Shown: piece after piece, positions 1 through 8,845 of the stretch
How the letters are laid out: the number at the start of each line of letters is the position of its first letter
Numbering within the stretch: position 1 is the stretch's first letter
Source: Reticulitermes lucifugus
Taxonomy: Eukaryota > Arthropoda > Insecta > Blattodea > Rhinotermitidae
Assembly (NCBI GenBank): GCA_026260175.1
Contig: JAKCWW010005489.1
Coordinates: forward strand, 15,337-36,263
Length of the DNA: 20,927 nucleotides
Direction: 5' to 3'
The notes under the pieces: model-generated
Seen by the model: only the letters and a program-made list of their open reading frames with translations
Told to the model about the DNA's origin: nothing
The model's database searches: none
Program-made: the position numbers and the translations under genes

Positions 1-61
1 AAGCCTTAAGGCTGTGGTGCATCCGTAGCATCTGCTGCGGGGCCCTTCACCATGTAAAAAA
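1..61. other. 5' flank of the Jockey-like LINE
   Basis: Short, comparatively GC-rich sequence that is not part of the reverse-transcriptase reading frame. It ends in an A run directly before the LINE homology begins. It is either the pre-insertion target or another repeat cut by the window edge. I do not recognise it. Confidence 0.4.
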
Positions 62-1274
62 ATGCAGTGGAAAGTGGCAGAAGTAATAATGATACCAAAA
101 CCTGGTAAACCACCAAACGAAAAGACCTCATATCGCCCAATATCTTTACTGCCTATTGTCTCCAAGATATTTGAGAAGCTGTTGTTAAAGCGTCCCAAAC
201 CAATTATCGAGGAGAAAAATCTGATCCTAAGCCACCAATTTGGGTTTAGAAACAGGCACTCAACAATAGACCAAATTCACCGAATAACCAATGTTTTTGA
301 GAAGGCTCTTGAAGAAAAAGAATCTGTTCCACAATATTCCTGGACGTAGCCCAGGCCTTTGACAAAGTATGGCACCGCGGACTGGAATACAAGATGGAAA
401 GAGATTTGCCTATACAACATAGCCAACTATTGAAATCCTACATTTCAAACAGGTATTTTCGAGTTAAGCACGAAGATAGTTATTCCGCACTAAAAGAAAT
501 TTTGGCTGGCGTTCCACAAGGCAGTGTATTAGGCCCAGTCCTATACCTGCTGTACACGAACAACATACCAACTTCCAAAGAAGTAACCATTGCCACATTT
601 GCTGACGACACTGCTATAATTGCAGAAGGAGACAGCATCGAAGAAGCAACGGGAAAACTACAATCTGCCATCGAAAAAGAGAACATATGGACTAAAATAT
701 GGCGCATCGAACTAAATGAAGCCAATTCGGTGCACGTTAATTTTGCGAACAAAAAAGTCAACTATTTGCCTGTGAGTATTAACCAGGAGATAATACCACA
801 TGAAAACAGTGCAAAATATCTAGGCATGACACTAGATGCTAAACTACGCTGGAAAGTGCACGTCAAAAAGAAAAGAGAGGAACTTAAACAAAAGTTCAGA
901 AAAATGTATTGGCTTCTCGGCAGACATTCCGAGTTGCCAATACACAACAAAATATTGCTCTATAAAGAAGTCCTGAAACCGGTGTGGACATATGGTGCTC
1001 AACTTTGGGGTTGCACCAAGAAAAGTAACATAAAATTATTCAAACATTTCAAAACAAAGTACTAAGGTGCATTGTCAATGCCCCTTGGTATATACGAAAT
1101 CAGGACATCCACAAGGATTTGAAAATGGCTTCGGTAGATGAAGAGATTCAGCGAATTGCCAAGAAACACGAGAGAAGACTGCATCAACATCAAAACATCG
1201 AGATGCTACAACTTCTCGACTATGCCGAACTAGTGCGACGGTTGGACAGACTAAAACCGTTCGAATTAGTTTAA
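62..1274 (+). pseudogene. Jockey-like reverse transcriptase, frameshifted remnant
   Basis: RT of a Jockey-clade LINE, which copies element RNA at a nicked genomic target. In order: RPISLLP (134-154), QFGFRNRHST (about 238-267), AFDKVW with the first catalytic Asp (355-372), GVPQGSVLGP (508-537), the FADD active site (598-609), the YLGMTLD thumb-side motif (about 820-840), and a C-terminal tail ending PFELV. The protein is split over three frames. One 1-base shift lies at about 315-330, just before the FLDVAQAFDKVW segment. A second lies at about 1045, after which the C-terminal part (VNAPWYIRNQD onward) runs to a TAA at 1272. There are few other lesions, so the copy is fairly young. The N-terminal endonuclease and early RT are missing, so it is dead. 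Family assignment is firm; exact clade is from memory. Confidence 0.85.
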
Positions 1275-1440
1275 GTGAAATGTGCCAAGTGACAGTTATC
1301 ACAAGAATAAGTGATAAAGTAACTTTGTGGAGTGATCCAATGGGAGAATGTCCACCACACAGATAGTACTTTATTCAAGAAAAGTTGTTAGATGGGCATG
1401 CCCAGTTACAATAGCCAATGTCGGCACAGGCGAAAAAAAA
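62..1440 (+). mobile_element. 5'-truncated Jockey-clade non-LTR retrotransposon
   Basis: Homology to a Jockey-type LINE starts abruptly inside the reverse-transcriptase ORF at about 62. It continues through the RT and C-terminal region to a stop at 1272-1274, then about 160 bp of 3' UTR ending in an eight-A run at 1433-1440. ORF1 and the endonuclease domain are absent. This is the usual outcome of incomplete target-primed reverse transcription. I could not see a convincing target-site duplication: the 5' flank (about 40-61) and the sequence after the A run do not match. The exact 3' boundary is therefore an inference from the A run. Confidence 0.75.
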
Positions 1441-1776
1441 TTGCTAGAAATGACCTGACCGTGAAAGTTTGCTCTGGAAGCCAGCATTATAGCACCTGTC
1501 AAGCATGTATCACCTTCCCTGAAGAGTGAAGGGAAACGATTCAGCTGTAAACAACATGATTGTTTTTGGCAGTCTTTCCATTAGGCAGGGTATCGGCAAA
1601 CGTTTGGCACTTGTGGGTCTCTTTTAACTTTCCAAATTCATTACGCCTGCCGCATCAGTACAACATATTGACAACAAGGCACAAAAGTGTAAGCCTCTCA
1701 TTAAATAGATATGTTAGCAAAGTCATTATAATATTCCGTCAAATGTTTTTAGTGGGATTTGTAGGTTGGGGATACC
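1441..1776. other. unassigned spacer between LINE and ZBED-like remnant
   Basis: No motif, terminal repeat or credible coding segment was recognised. An open stretch at 1560-1820 on the plus strand overlaps the C-terminus of the minus-strand transposase remnant and has no recognisable protein features. Confidence 0.4.
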
Positions 1777-3400
1777 TGTCGACTTTTGAGTTTTTGCTTA
1801 AACGTTTTAAGAAGAAATGAGTAGCGTAGCGTGAAGGTTATCATCAGCAACACGGGACAAAATTTACTTTTGCAGAATTCATGATGGAAAACGCTTCTCA
1901 GTAGATTTATGTGCTGCCAAATGCTGTTAAAATACCCTTTGCGAAGGTTCGGATATATGTAAAATTTTCAGGTTGTTTCTTCCACAACACTGTTGTATAT
2001 TTCTCTCAGTGAAAGCATCTAACAGTGTTGTTATTCTGTAATTCAGTAACATCCATATACACCTGCACTAGAACTAAATCAGTGCCAAAAGCAATAAGGC
2101 ATTATGACATTCGATTCCAATTCTCCTCTTGTGGAAATCTCTGGAACTTGAAGAAAGTTCATTTTGAAGCTGTTGAATGATATGAAATTTGTCCTTCAGC
2201 GCCTGCCAATCACTTCGTGAAGTTTAAAATTCCAAACGTTTTGCCAGAAGGAAAGTGGCTAAGATTTTTTAGGCTGATATGTTTGTGCGGCAAGCTTAAT
2301 AATGCTTCAAGATATGTCGAATCAGAAAACACGTCACGTAGGCCTAGTGATGTACAGTTTCCTTGAAGTTTGATATTGAGTTAATTAAGATAAGTTGTTT
2401 CGTCAACAGTAAATGCGAGAGTTTTGAATCATTTGTTATCATATTACTGCGGTGTAACTTTGTTCTTTTCCTCGTGAAAATATCTATTTCATTTAGCAAA
2501 TGGGGGAAAATATACTAAATATGTGACCTCTACTCAGCCATCTCAATGTTGGATAGCGTAAGACTTCGTCATATTTTGATCCGAAATATTCCAGAAAATA
2601 TTGAACCTGACGGTAATTTAAACTGTTACGTTGAGTGTTTTCCACAGTTAAAATCGCTGTCTATAACTTTTTCATCCCCAATGAAAATAAATTGCCTAGT
2701 ACTTCTTGGTGAATAAAGCAGGAAAAGGCACTGGATTGTTCGGAACTCATTTAAGTAACTTCCTCTTAGATTCGCCATACTACATCGGTCTTCGAGCCAT
2801 ACGAGTACATATTTTAGCCCCTATCGGTTGTCGCAGTTTTCAGTTTTTTCCAGACTAATTCCAGAGAAGCAAGAGATTCCTTCGTTTTCAGGAACAATAT
2901 TTCGCCTTTCGTAATGCCTCACGAGCTGCAATAAACATACAGCTGTTCATGAACATTGCAGGCAGTAACAATGCCACGAATTTATGTCATAAAATATGCA
3001 GTGTCTGTGATGTAATTTTTTTCATACATTGCTAGTACCTAACAATTAAAATAACTTTGCCTACGTTTGAATTGTTAAATATATTTGTTTCCGGCTCTTC
3101 TTGTATGCCCCTTATAGGAGTTCGGACAGAGGCTCACGTCTGCCAAAAATGTTTATTCTCTATATACACCTCTTCGCCTACAGCTAATGGTCAACGCTTC
3201 ATAAATTTATTTTTCATGCATGGCCTTTTTTTTGTTGTAATTATTTCCGCCACAACATTATTTTCAGAAATGTTACGACGGTTCTTTTCTTCAAACATTG
3301 TGTTGGCCGATCAAAGAAGCTTTCAACTCGCTGATATTAACGTTCCTGTTCCATCATCCTCTTTTTGTAATGACGGCTGTTATTACATTCTTTCTTTACA
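1777..3400 (-). pseudogene. ZBED5/GTF2IRD2-like hAT-type transposase, decayed copy
   Basis: Ignoring stops and frame changes, the minus strand shows, in the family's order: SELKASLIGQHNV (about 3300-3345); VVAEII and LAVGEEV (about 3150-3260); WKKLKTATTD (about 2850); CFIHQEVLGN (about 2725), the family's CxIHQEAL motif; YDEVLRYPTLRWLSRG (about 2545-2595), the diagnostic EVRWLSRG motif; LAFTVDETTYLN then LNIKLQG (about 2365-2430); TAFGST and EAFSIMN (about 1885-1940); and SRVADDNLHATLLIS (about 1820-1865), the hAT C-terminal dimerisation signature. The family descends from hAT transposases. Lesions include stops within LNxLNIKLQG and FGSTxI and a frameshift near 3290. The N-terminal BED zinc finger is not clear. 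No intron is needed for collinearity, so it is a transposon copy or retrocopy, not an exon-split host gene. Terminal inverted repeats were not found. Confidence 0.75.
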
Positions 3401-4302
3401 AAAATGCTTCTCTGAGAGATAGGACAAACCGCTTTACGTGCATTTTCAGTAAAGAAGAATTTGCTGCTTCACATGTCTGTTCAATTGCTGATAACGCACT
3501 ATATTTATACCCTATACACATTTATACAGAAAATACAAAAGAATGAAGGCCTGTTACCTTATTTATAGTCCGTGCAGCATTCTTACCTTCAGGCATAAAA
3601 AAGGTAGTAATTACATTTTTGGAAGCTAACTTTCAACGAAGGACAGTGTGCTGCTTCAGACTACAGTAATTAATAATTTCTGGACTTTTTTATTTTATCC
3701 AACTTTATAAAAATGTCCAAGCTGGTAAAAGGCTTATTCGGGCTTTAGGTTGGCGACTCCTGCATTACACCTTACATCTTAATAATGTTTCACGACATCT
3801 CAACTTACATAACATTCGAAACTAATGATAATTATTACAATTTTTTCTTCCACACGGGGTGAATGATTATTATGAGCTGATTCGGTCTACACTGTCACTT
3901 TTGTTGGAATAGAAAAGGTCTCGTCAAGTTGATGCTGATATTAAGAGATGTCGCTAAATATGTGGAGAAACCAGACGTTCTTCAGATGCACCACACTACA
4001 AAGACATAAAGTCGTTTAAAGGAAATAAAGAAAGAATAGCTGGAGCCACTATTCTGTTTGTTAGAACACAGTGCGGTACAATGAAGTGATATTTAACCAG
4101 CTCCTTCTTTGGTATTGCCCGTGACGTGAAGAGGAACACGTCTCTGGTGGGCACATAGGAAAACGAAGTGGGCGTCATTAGGCGTAGGTGCTTTGTGCAA
4201 GTGGTCTTCGCAAGAGTGTGAAATGCTACTACTTCCAGCGTGGAGGAAACGCATTCAAAATACAAAAAACAGGACCTGAAAATTTGCAAAGTAAGTAAAC
4301 AC
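3401..4302. other. AT-rich spacer, nothing recognised
   Basis: Open stretches on both strands (for example 3996-4289 on the minus strand) have no recognisable domain or composition bias. The part just above 3400 could hold the lost N-terminal BED region of the neighbouring transposase remnant, but I cannot show it. Confidence 0.4.
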
Positions 4303-4417
4303 GATATGATATAAAAACCTACAAATGCACGTTAAGTATATGAAAATATATTATACACACCGTATACATCCTACATATTTCGGCCACTCATATGGCCATC
4401 CTCAGGGAGGTGCATTA
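4303..4417 (-). repeat. PLE terminal repeat, left (3') copy
   Basis: 115-bp repeat whose reverse complement aligns over its whole length with 7382-7496. The shared core is the GCCGTATAC-type segment, a GGCC-flanked stem and AGGTGCATTA. It contains the better-preserved hammerhead-like motif of the element, on the minus strand. Confidence 0.8.
4369..4408 (-). ncRNA. hammerhead-ribozyme-like motif in the left PLE repeat
   Basis: On the minus strand: conserved CTGAGGA (4399-4405), a GGCCA/TGGCC stem II, GAAA (4378-4381), a very short stem III and a GTA cleavage triplet (4372-4374). Stem I is only three base pairs (TCC with GGA). One extra T sits between CTGAGGA and stem II. PLE hammerheads are known to have minimal stem III, so the architecture fits. 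Activity is doubtful because stem I is short. Confidence 0.5.
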
Positions 4418-4705
4418 CAAAGGATAGATACATCAAAATATTACAGAAGTTTTTGAACAAATGCACAGATATAAAATATTAAATTTTAAAAAGTAATACA
4501 TGGTTTAAAAAATATATTAAGAATTAAAATACAGATAAAACATTTGTGATTGATTCTAATGAGTAACGGATAGTATGTACGAGTATGTAGTAAATCGCCG
4601 TCCTCAAAGGAAAAATAAGTGTGTGTAGGAGCTAAATGATAATACATTAGTAGTTAAAAATCATATTGAAAATCTAGCAACAAACGGAAGAGAGGTGGGT
4701 GGGGT
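4418..4705. other. PLE 3' untranslated segment
   Basis: AT-rich sequence between the stop codon of the minus-strand endonuclease ORF and the left terminal repeat. No further motif was seen. Confidence 0.5.
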
Positions 4706-4999
4706 TCACGCCCATGCGTGGTTGATTTGTATGTTGTAGACAAGATCGAAGAGGGAGTTACTATCCTTCTGAGATTTTTCAGTGATGATTGTATTGCATT
4801 GTTGGAAAAGCTGAATGTAGAAGTTTTCTAAAGAAGTCATTCGTCGACCTTTGTGGGGTGGGTGTAGTAAAGATATAGATTGGGGGTTATTGGAGGTCAT
4901 ATATCGGATATATTCTTTATATCTTAATTACAAAATATGCCCAGTTTGACCTATAGAGGAGAGGTCACATTTATGGCATTGTAATTGTTATATACCAAT
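4706..4999 (-). pseudogene. GIY-YIG endonuclease domain of the PLE
   Basis: C-terminal endonuclease of a Penelope-like protein, which nicks target DNA to prime reverse transcription. Reading the minus strand from 4999: the GIY position reads GI-stop; a Cys-containing segment CHKCDLSS follows; then SIGQTG, the degenerate YIGQTG motif; then LRYKEYIRYM with the expected catalytic Arg; then SLENFYIQLF with the conserved Glu; and a tail ending NHAWA before the stop. CHxC between GIY and YIG is typical of PLE endonucleases. Both signature tyrosines are lost (one to a stop, one to Ser), and another stop follows at the HIL segment. The domain is recognisable but dead. Confidence 0.82.
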
Positions 5000-5609
5000 G
5001 TGTGTGATAAAGGTTGTTATTGTGCTTACGTATTTTGAGTAAGTCGTGAATTGTGTTATTGGTACGAAATCAATTTGCATACTGGAGTCCTCGAAAAGGT
5101 TTGTAAGTTTACGTATCATTGGGTTGTAAAATGTGAAAGTGACCCAGTTTTAGGAGTGGAAGATACATCATTATGTGTGGGTGATAGAGATAATTTACGT
5201 GATATTCGTGTATTAAGCTTTGATATTAGCGAACAAGGAAATCCACTGATTCTGGTGATATGCAGAATGGTGTTCCATTCTTTGTGTTTGTTTTGAGAGG
5301 TTGTGTCTGTAGAAGTGGGTTTGCTGTAAACATCCATATCAGCTCCCTCTGTATTTCTGTGGATAAGAAGGTCGAAAAACTGGGAGTAGCATTTGTTTAG
5401 TGTGTGGGTTTAAATTGGAAATTGGAGTCGAGAGAGTTGGTATATATCAGAATCTGGTCAGATGTGATTTTGGTTTGATCATAAATTATTAAGGTATCCA
5501 CGTAGCGGGTGTAGAAGATAATGTTGTTATTCTCCATAACATATTTTATCATCAGGTTTTCTTAGTATTGTAAGAAAAGTTCTAGAATAAATAATGATAT
5601 CGGTGAACC

Positions 5610-5992
5610 CAGGGGCCCACCCAAGGGGAGCTGCCGGGCTGCAGCCCCCCAAACCCCCAAAAACCGAAATTTAAAAAACAGATTTTATAGATATTATGAT
5701 ATCAAACGTTTTACGTGATATACCCTTCAGCCAAAATCAGCCGCTGAAATCAGCTGTTGACTAGTACATTAGAATTTTGAAAAGTAAATTAATAAAATTA
5801 AAAAACAAGAAGATAGGACACTGTGATTGAGTCATGGAATATGTAGTTATATTTGTATGTATATAAATGCAGTTGCCAGCAGTTATGTTTTACTCATGTC
5901 ATGATTTTGATAACATAAATTTTAAAATCAAACATGAATTATATATAACCCCAGGGTCCCCTTCCCAATGAAACATTCTGGGTGCGCACCTG
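5610..5992. mobile_element. hAT-type MITE nested in the PLE RT
   Basis: 383-bp insertion with 14-bp imperfect terminal inverted repeats: CAGGGGCCCACCCA at the left and the complement of CAGGTGCGCACCCA at the right (12/14). It is flanked by 8-bp duplications GGTGAACC (5602-5609) and TGTGAACC (5993-6000), 7/8 identical. Both the CAGGG-type terminus and the 8-bp duplication are hAT hallmarks. The interior is AT-rich and non-coding, so it depends on transposase in trans. It splits the PLE RT inside the codons of the MGSP motif; removing it and one duplication rejoins the motif. Confidence 0.82.
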
Positions 5993-6275
5993 TGTGAACC
6001 CATGGCGACACCCATTGTGGGTTTATAAAATTTGTCGATAAATTGGAAATAATTCTGATGTAGAATGGTATGCAGTGTATGTAAAACTTGTTATTTTAGG
6101 ATTCTGTCTGTGTTATTGAAATTAAGAACGGATTAGTTGATTTTTATTACCTGGTAGATAGGTATGTTAAGATATAAGTCCTTAATATCAACAGTTCAGA
6201 GTCTGCATTCCTCTTTGATATTGAGTTTTGTTAAGGTGTGTGCTAATGTAGTGGAGGTGGATGTGGTAAATTCGA

Positions 6276-7063
6276 TTTTAATAATTTATTAATTTTTTAA
6301 ATTTAATTATTTCTTTATTCTTAATTTAATCTTTTCCTTTTTCTTCCTTTCTTTTATGATTATTATTCTTATATTTTATTTTTATTTCTCATTTGTTTTA
6401 CTTCTGCTTTTATTATTTTAATTTTTTCTTAGTTATTTTACAATTCCCTCTTTTGTTAATACATTCGTTTATTTGGTTTACTTCCCTTCCCTATTATTGC
6501 TGCATTCCATACATTTTTCTCCCATTATTATCTCCCTGCCCCAAGGGCAACACTTGGCCATACTGAGACCGGTTCTCGCACAGGTATCCGCGTAGCCACT
6601 TTTCCTATCTCTCTTCCCCCCTCGTCCCTCACGCTGTTTTAATTCTCTATTCTACTAATTTATTCATTTGCATTTTTAATTTTTATTTTTCATTTATTTC
6701 TATTTCATTTATCTGGCTTTATCCTTATATTTTCCTCCTTTACTGTTACTCTATTCCTTATATGTTTTTCCAGCTGTCTTAGCTGTTTGCATTCTCGGTA
6801 CCCCCAGCAGTTTTACGTTGTTTATATCCACCCACCTCTCACCCTGGTTCTATCCTATTGGCTGTCATCACATCACATGTATTGCTACCCCGCCGTACTT
6901 TCCAGAATCTACGATATAGGTTGGCTTTCTTTTCTACTCGGACTCTTGACCCGTGAGGATGAGACCGATACGTTGTCCCGAAACGTCGGTAAACAATTAC
7001 CACACGACGCCGCGTAATACCCCAGAAGGCCGCAGATTTCATCAACATCGCGGCGGAAACCTG
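6276..7063. mobile_element. unclassified T-rich insertion in the PLE
   Basis: About 788 bp interrupts the PLE RT between its NPSPL-containing N-terminal segment and TLAHTL. Near-duplicate flanks AATTCGA (6269-6275) and AAATCGA (7064-7070) suggest a 7-bp target duplication with one mismatch. The left 450 bp is strongly T-rich; the right part is mixed and holds a minus-strand open stretch (6839-7048) reading AFWGITRRRVV and YRRFGTTYRSHPHGSR. I associate that reading with a widespread insect repeat that is often mispredicted as protein. A decayed hammerhead-like motif lies at 6953-6991. It could be a non-autonomous retroelement inserted in reverse orientation (poly-T at the left) or a PLE derivative. 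Boundaries are approximate. Confidence 0.55.
6285..6790. repeat. T-rich low-complexity tract
   Basis: Runs of T and A with scattered C, purine-poor on the plus strand, broken only by a GC-richer segment at about 6535-6640. It forms the left part of the insertion in the PLE. Confidence 0.7.
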
Positions 7064-7381
7064 AAATCGAGGGGGATTTAAATTCTCGTCGAGTATTTTT
7101 CGAAGGAATTGGGCCGACTTTTATGATGGCGAATTGATATTGTTCAAGATTGGGCGGACAGAAATATCGCCATTATGATTCTTGAGTTGTGCTTTGAGTT
7201 TAGGGGCGAGGGGTTAATTTGTAAAAGATATTTGAGCTTGTGTTTATCAAATAAATTATGACATTGATTTAGAGCTTGTTGTAATAGATTTTGATGCATT
7301 CCGGTAGGAAGTTTAAGTAAAGGAAGGAAATGATTATCAGGAAGCAAAATATTGATTTTCTGTGGTAACTATGAATATCAA

Positions 7382-7496
7382 TAATGCACCTTCCTGAATA
7401 TGGCCATATGAATGGCCGTAATATTGTAGGAAGTATACGGCGTGTAAAATGTATCTTCATGCACTTATGTGCTTTTGTTGGTTTTGATATAACATC
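7382..7496 (+). repeat. PLE terminal repeat, right (5') copy
   Basis: Inverted partner of 4303-4417. The hammerhead-like core is present on the plus strand but decayed: CTGAATA instead of CTGANGA and GTAA instead of GAAA, although the GGCCATATGAATGGCC stem is intact. Confidence 0.8.
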
Positions 7497-8120
7497 TAAT
7501 TTTTCAATGCACAGTTATGGATAATTTAAAATTAAGTGTCCACGATTTACAAAGCATATAGTTAACCCTTTAAATACTGAGAATAACGTGAAACCCATTT
7601 AAATATTCAGTCCGCACCGCGCAGTATTCATATTCTGTTTCGGTTTTGAAAATAAGTTACTTATTGCTGTATTCGGAAATAATTGCTGTTTGTTATAAGA
7701 TGCCGACAAAAAATAATAATACACTCTGGGTAGAATGCTGAATTTTTTAATGTTAAACGTCATGGTGCATAAAGTAACCGCTAGGCTTTAAAAGTTCAGA
7801 ATACAGTAAGTAAATAAAAATATGACGGGGAAGTAGCGTGAATGTGAAACCTCAGCTTCAATTTGAAGAGAGTATTGTTAATGTTACACAAGCATGGAGT
7901 GAGCGTGTTTAGTGGATTAAAGTGGCTGGGATAGGGTAAAACGGCGAGGTGTTTCAAAAATTGTAATAATTCTTCGAGGCCCCGAAAAGTGGGGAACTTC
8001 CAGAATACCTGAGCAAATTTCAGCTTTTTAAGAACGTAAGTGTAGAATGGAGTTACCAAATAAATTTATATAACATAATATACAAAACTACAAATATGAA
8101 ATTGCTAAGGCACGGATATA
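7497..8120. other. spacer between PLE and pogo-like element, nothing recognised
   Basis: AT-rich sequence without terminal repeats. A minus-strand open stretch (7796-8059) has no recognisable domain. Confidence 0.4.
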
Positions 8121-8130
8121 GGGTAATTCC

Positions 8131-8382
8131 GGGAGAGACGCCACACCTTTTCCAACTTTCGCTGTAATTCAATCCGAAAATCGTCAAAAGGCTGAAAATT
8201 CATATATGTTATATTTAAGGTTTCTACTTTACTATGTTGTGTGCAAAATATCTGCAGAAGTGAAAGTCTGAGATACAGGGCAACGAGAAAAACCTGTCTT
8301 TGCGGCGCCTCTCCCGGACATGCCTGTAGAGACGCCGCTTTTTGGTAGGGATAGATGTCGCTATGTAGGGAGAGATGCCGCT
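8131..8382. repeat. left subterminal reiterated motifs of the pogo-like element
   Basis: Copies of a GGGAGAGAYGCCGCT-like motif at 8131-8144, 8326-8339, 8348-8362 (GGGATAGATGTCGCT) and 8368-8382 (GGGAGAGATGCCGCT). An inverted copy lies at 8301-8317. Related copies occur in the opposite subterminal region. Such arrays commonly act as transposase-binding sites; that role is inferred here. Confidence 0.65.
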
Positions 8383-8845
8383 CTTTTAAAATATCCTGTA
8401 AATTATAGAGGCAAGATGAGTAAATGAAAACTGTTGAAGTTTATTCAAAGCAAAGAAGCAATACCAACATTAAAATAGAAAATATATCACAAGTACACAA
8501 TACTTCAACCCAATTAACTCAAAAGTCTATGTTGTAGTGAGCGCAATATTCTACATCCTCTTCTGCATCTTGCTGTTTTTCCCTCGCAGTAACTTTCTAC
8601 CAAAGTCGACGCATTTGTCTTTGTATGGAGAACAGAATATATGCAGCCAGTTCCTGAAAGTGACAAATTCGATCCAGTCATCGTCTTTAGTTGTTTGCAA
8701 GTATTTTTTCCAGCACTAAGAGCATTTCGTGCCAGAATCTTCATATGTCTCTTGATTATGACTATCTTGTTTTAATGAGTTCATTTTCTGGATTTTCTGA
8801 AATTGTAGACCTGAGGTATCGGGACTCTTTACACTTTCGATTTTT

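Larger units (their letters stand above)
5050..7347 (-). pseudogene. Penelope-type reverse transcriptase, interrupted
   Basis: Read on the minus strand from 7347 downward. An N-terminal segment NLLQQALNQCHNLFDKHKL (about 7240-7310) precedes NPSPL. Past the T-rich insert comes TLAHTLTKLN (about 6220-6250), then VDIKDLYLNIPI (about 6155-6195), which holds the first catalytic Asp of PLE RTs, then KPTMGVAMG (about 6003-6030). After the hAT-type MITE the reading resumes with SPIS. FYTRYVDTLIIYDQTKI follows (about 5465-5520), where the catalytic YVDD reads YVDT, so one Asp is missing. FQFKPTH and KPTSTDTT come next, and then a tail with NTRISRKLSLSPTHNDVSS (about 5150-5210). The two insertions, several stops and the lost catalytic residue make it a pseudogene. 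RT class is secure from the order and spacing of these motifs. Confidence 0.82.
4303..7496 (-). mobile_element. Penelope-like retroelement (PLE) with inverted terminal repeats and two nested insertions
   Basis: The ends, 4303-4417 and 7382-7496, are inverted copies of each other. Between them the minus strand encodes, in order, a PLE-type reverse transcriptase and a C-terminal GIY-YIG endonuclease, the diagnostic PLE arrangement. PLEs are known to carry LTR-like terminal repeats in direct or inverted orientation. Removing the hAT-type MITE (5610-5992) and the T-rich insert (about 6276-7063) leaves roughly 2.0 kb, a size fitting one RT-EN ORF. The coding region starts within about 35 bp of the right repeat, so part of the N-terminus may be lost. 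Stops and frameshifts throughout make it inactive. No target-site duplication outside the repeats was identified. Confidence 0.82.

Noticed and set aside
480-950. Minus-strand open stretches opposite the Jockey RT
   Set aside because: They are antisense shadows of the RT reading frame.
3057-3546. Plus-strand ORFs with hydrophobic stretches resembling membrane segments
   Set aside because: They lie antisense to the N-terminal part of the ZBED-like remnant and match no receptor or transporter family.
3996-4289. 97-codon minus-strand ORF
   Set aside because: No recognisable motif; length is compatible with chance in this window.
6787-7017. Plus-strand 76-codon ORF
   Set aside because: Overlaps the repeat-derived minus-strand reading in the T-rich insert; no domain support.
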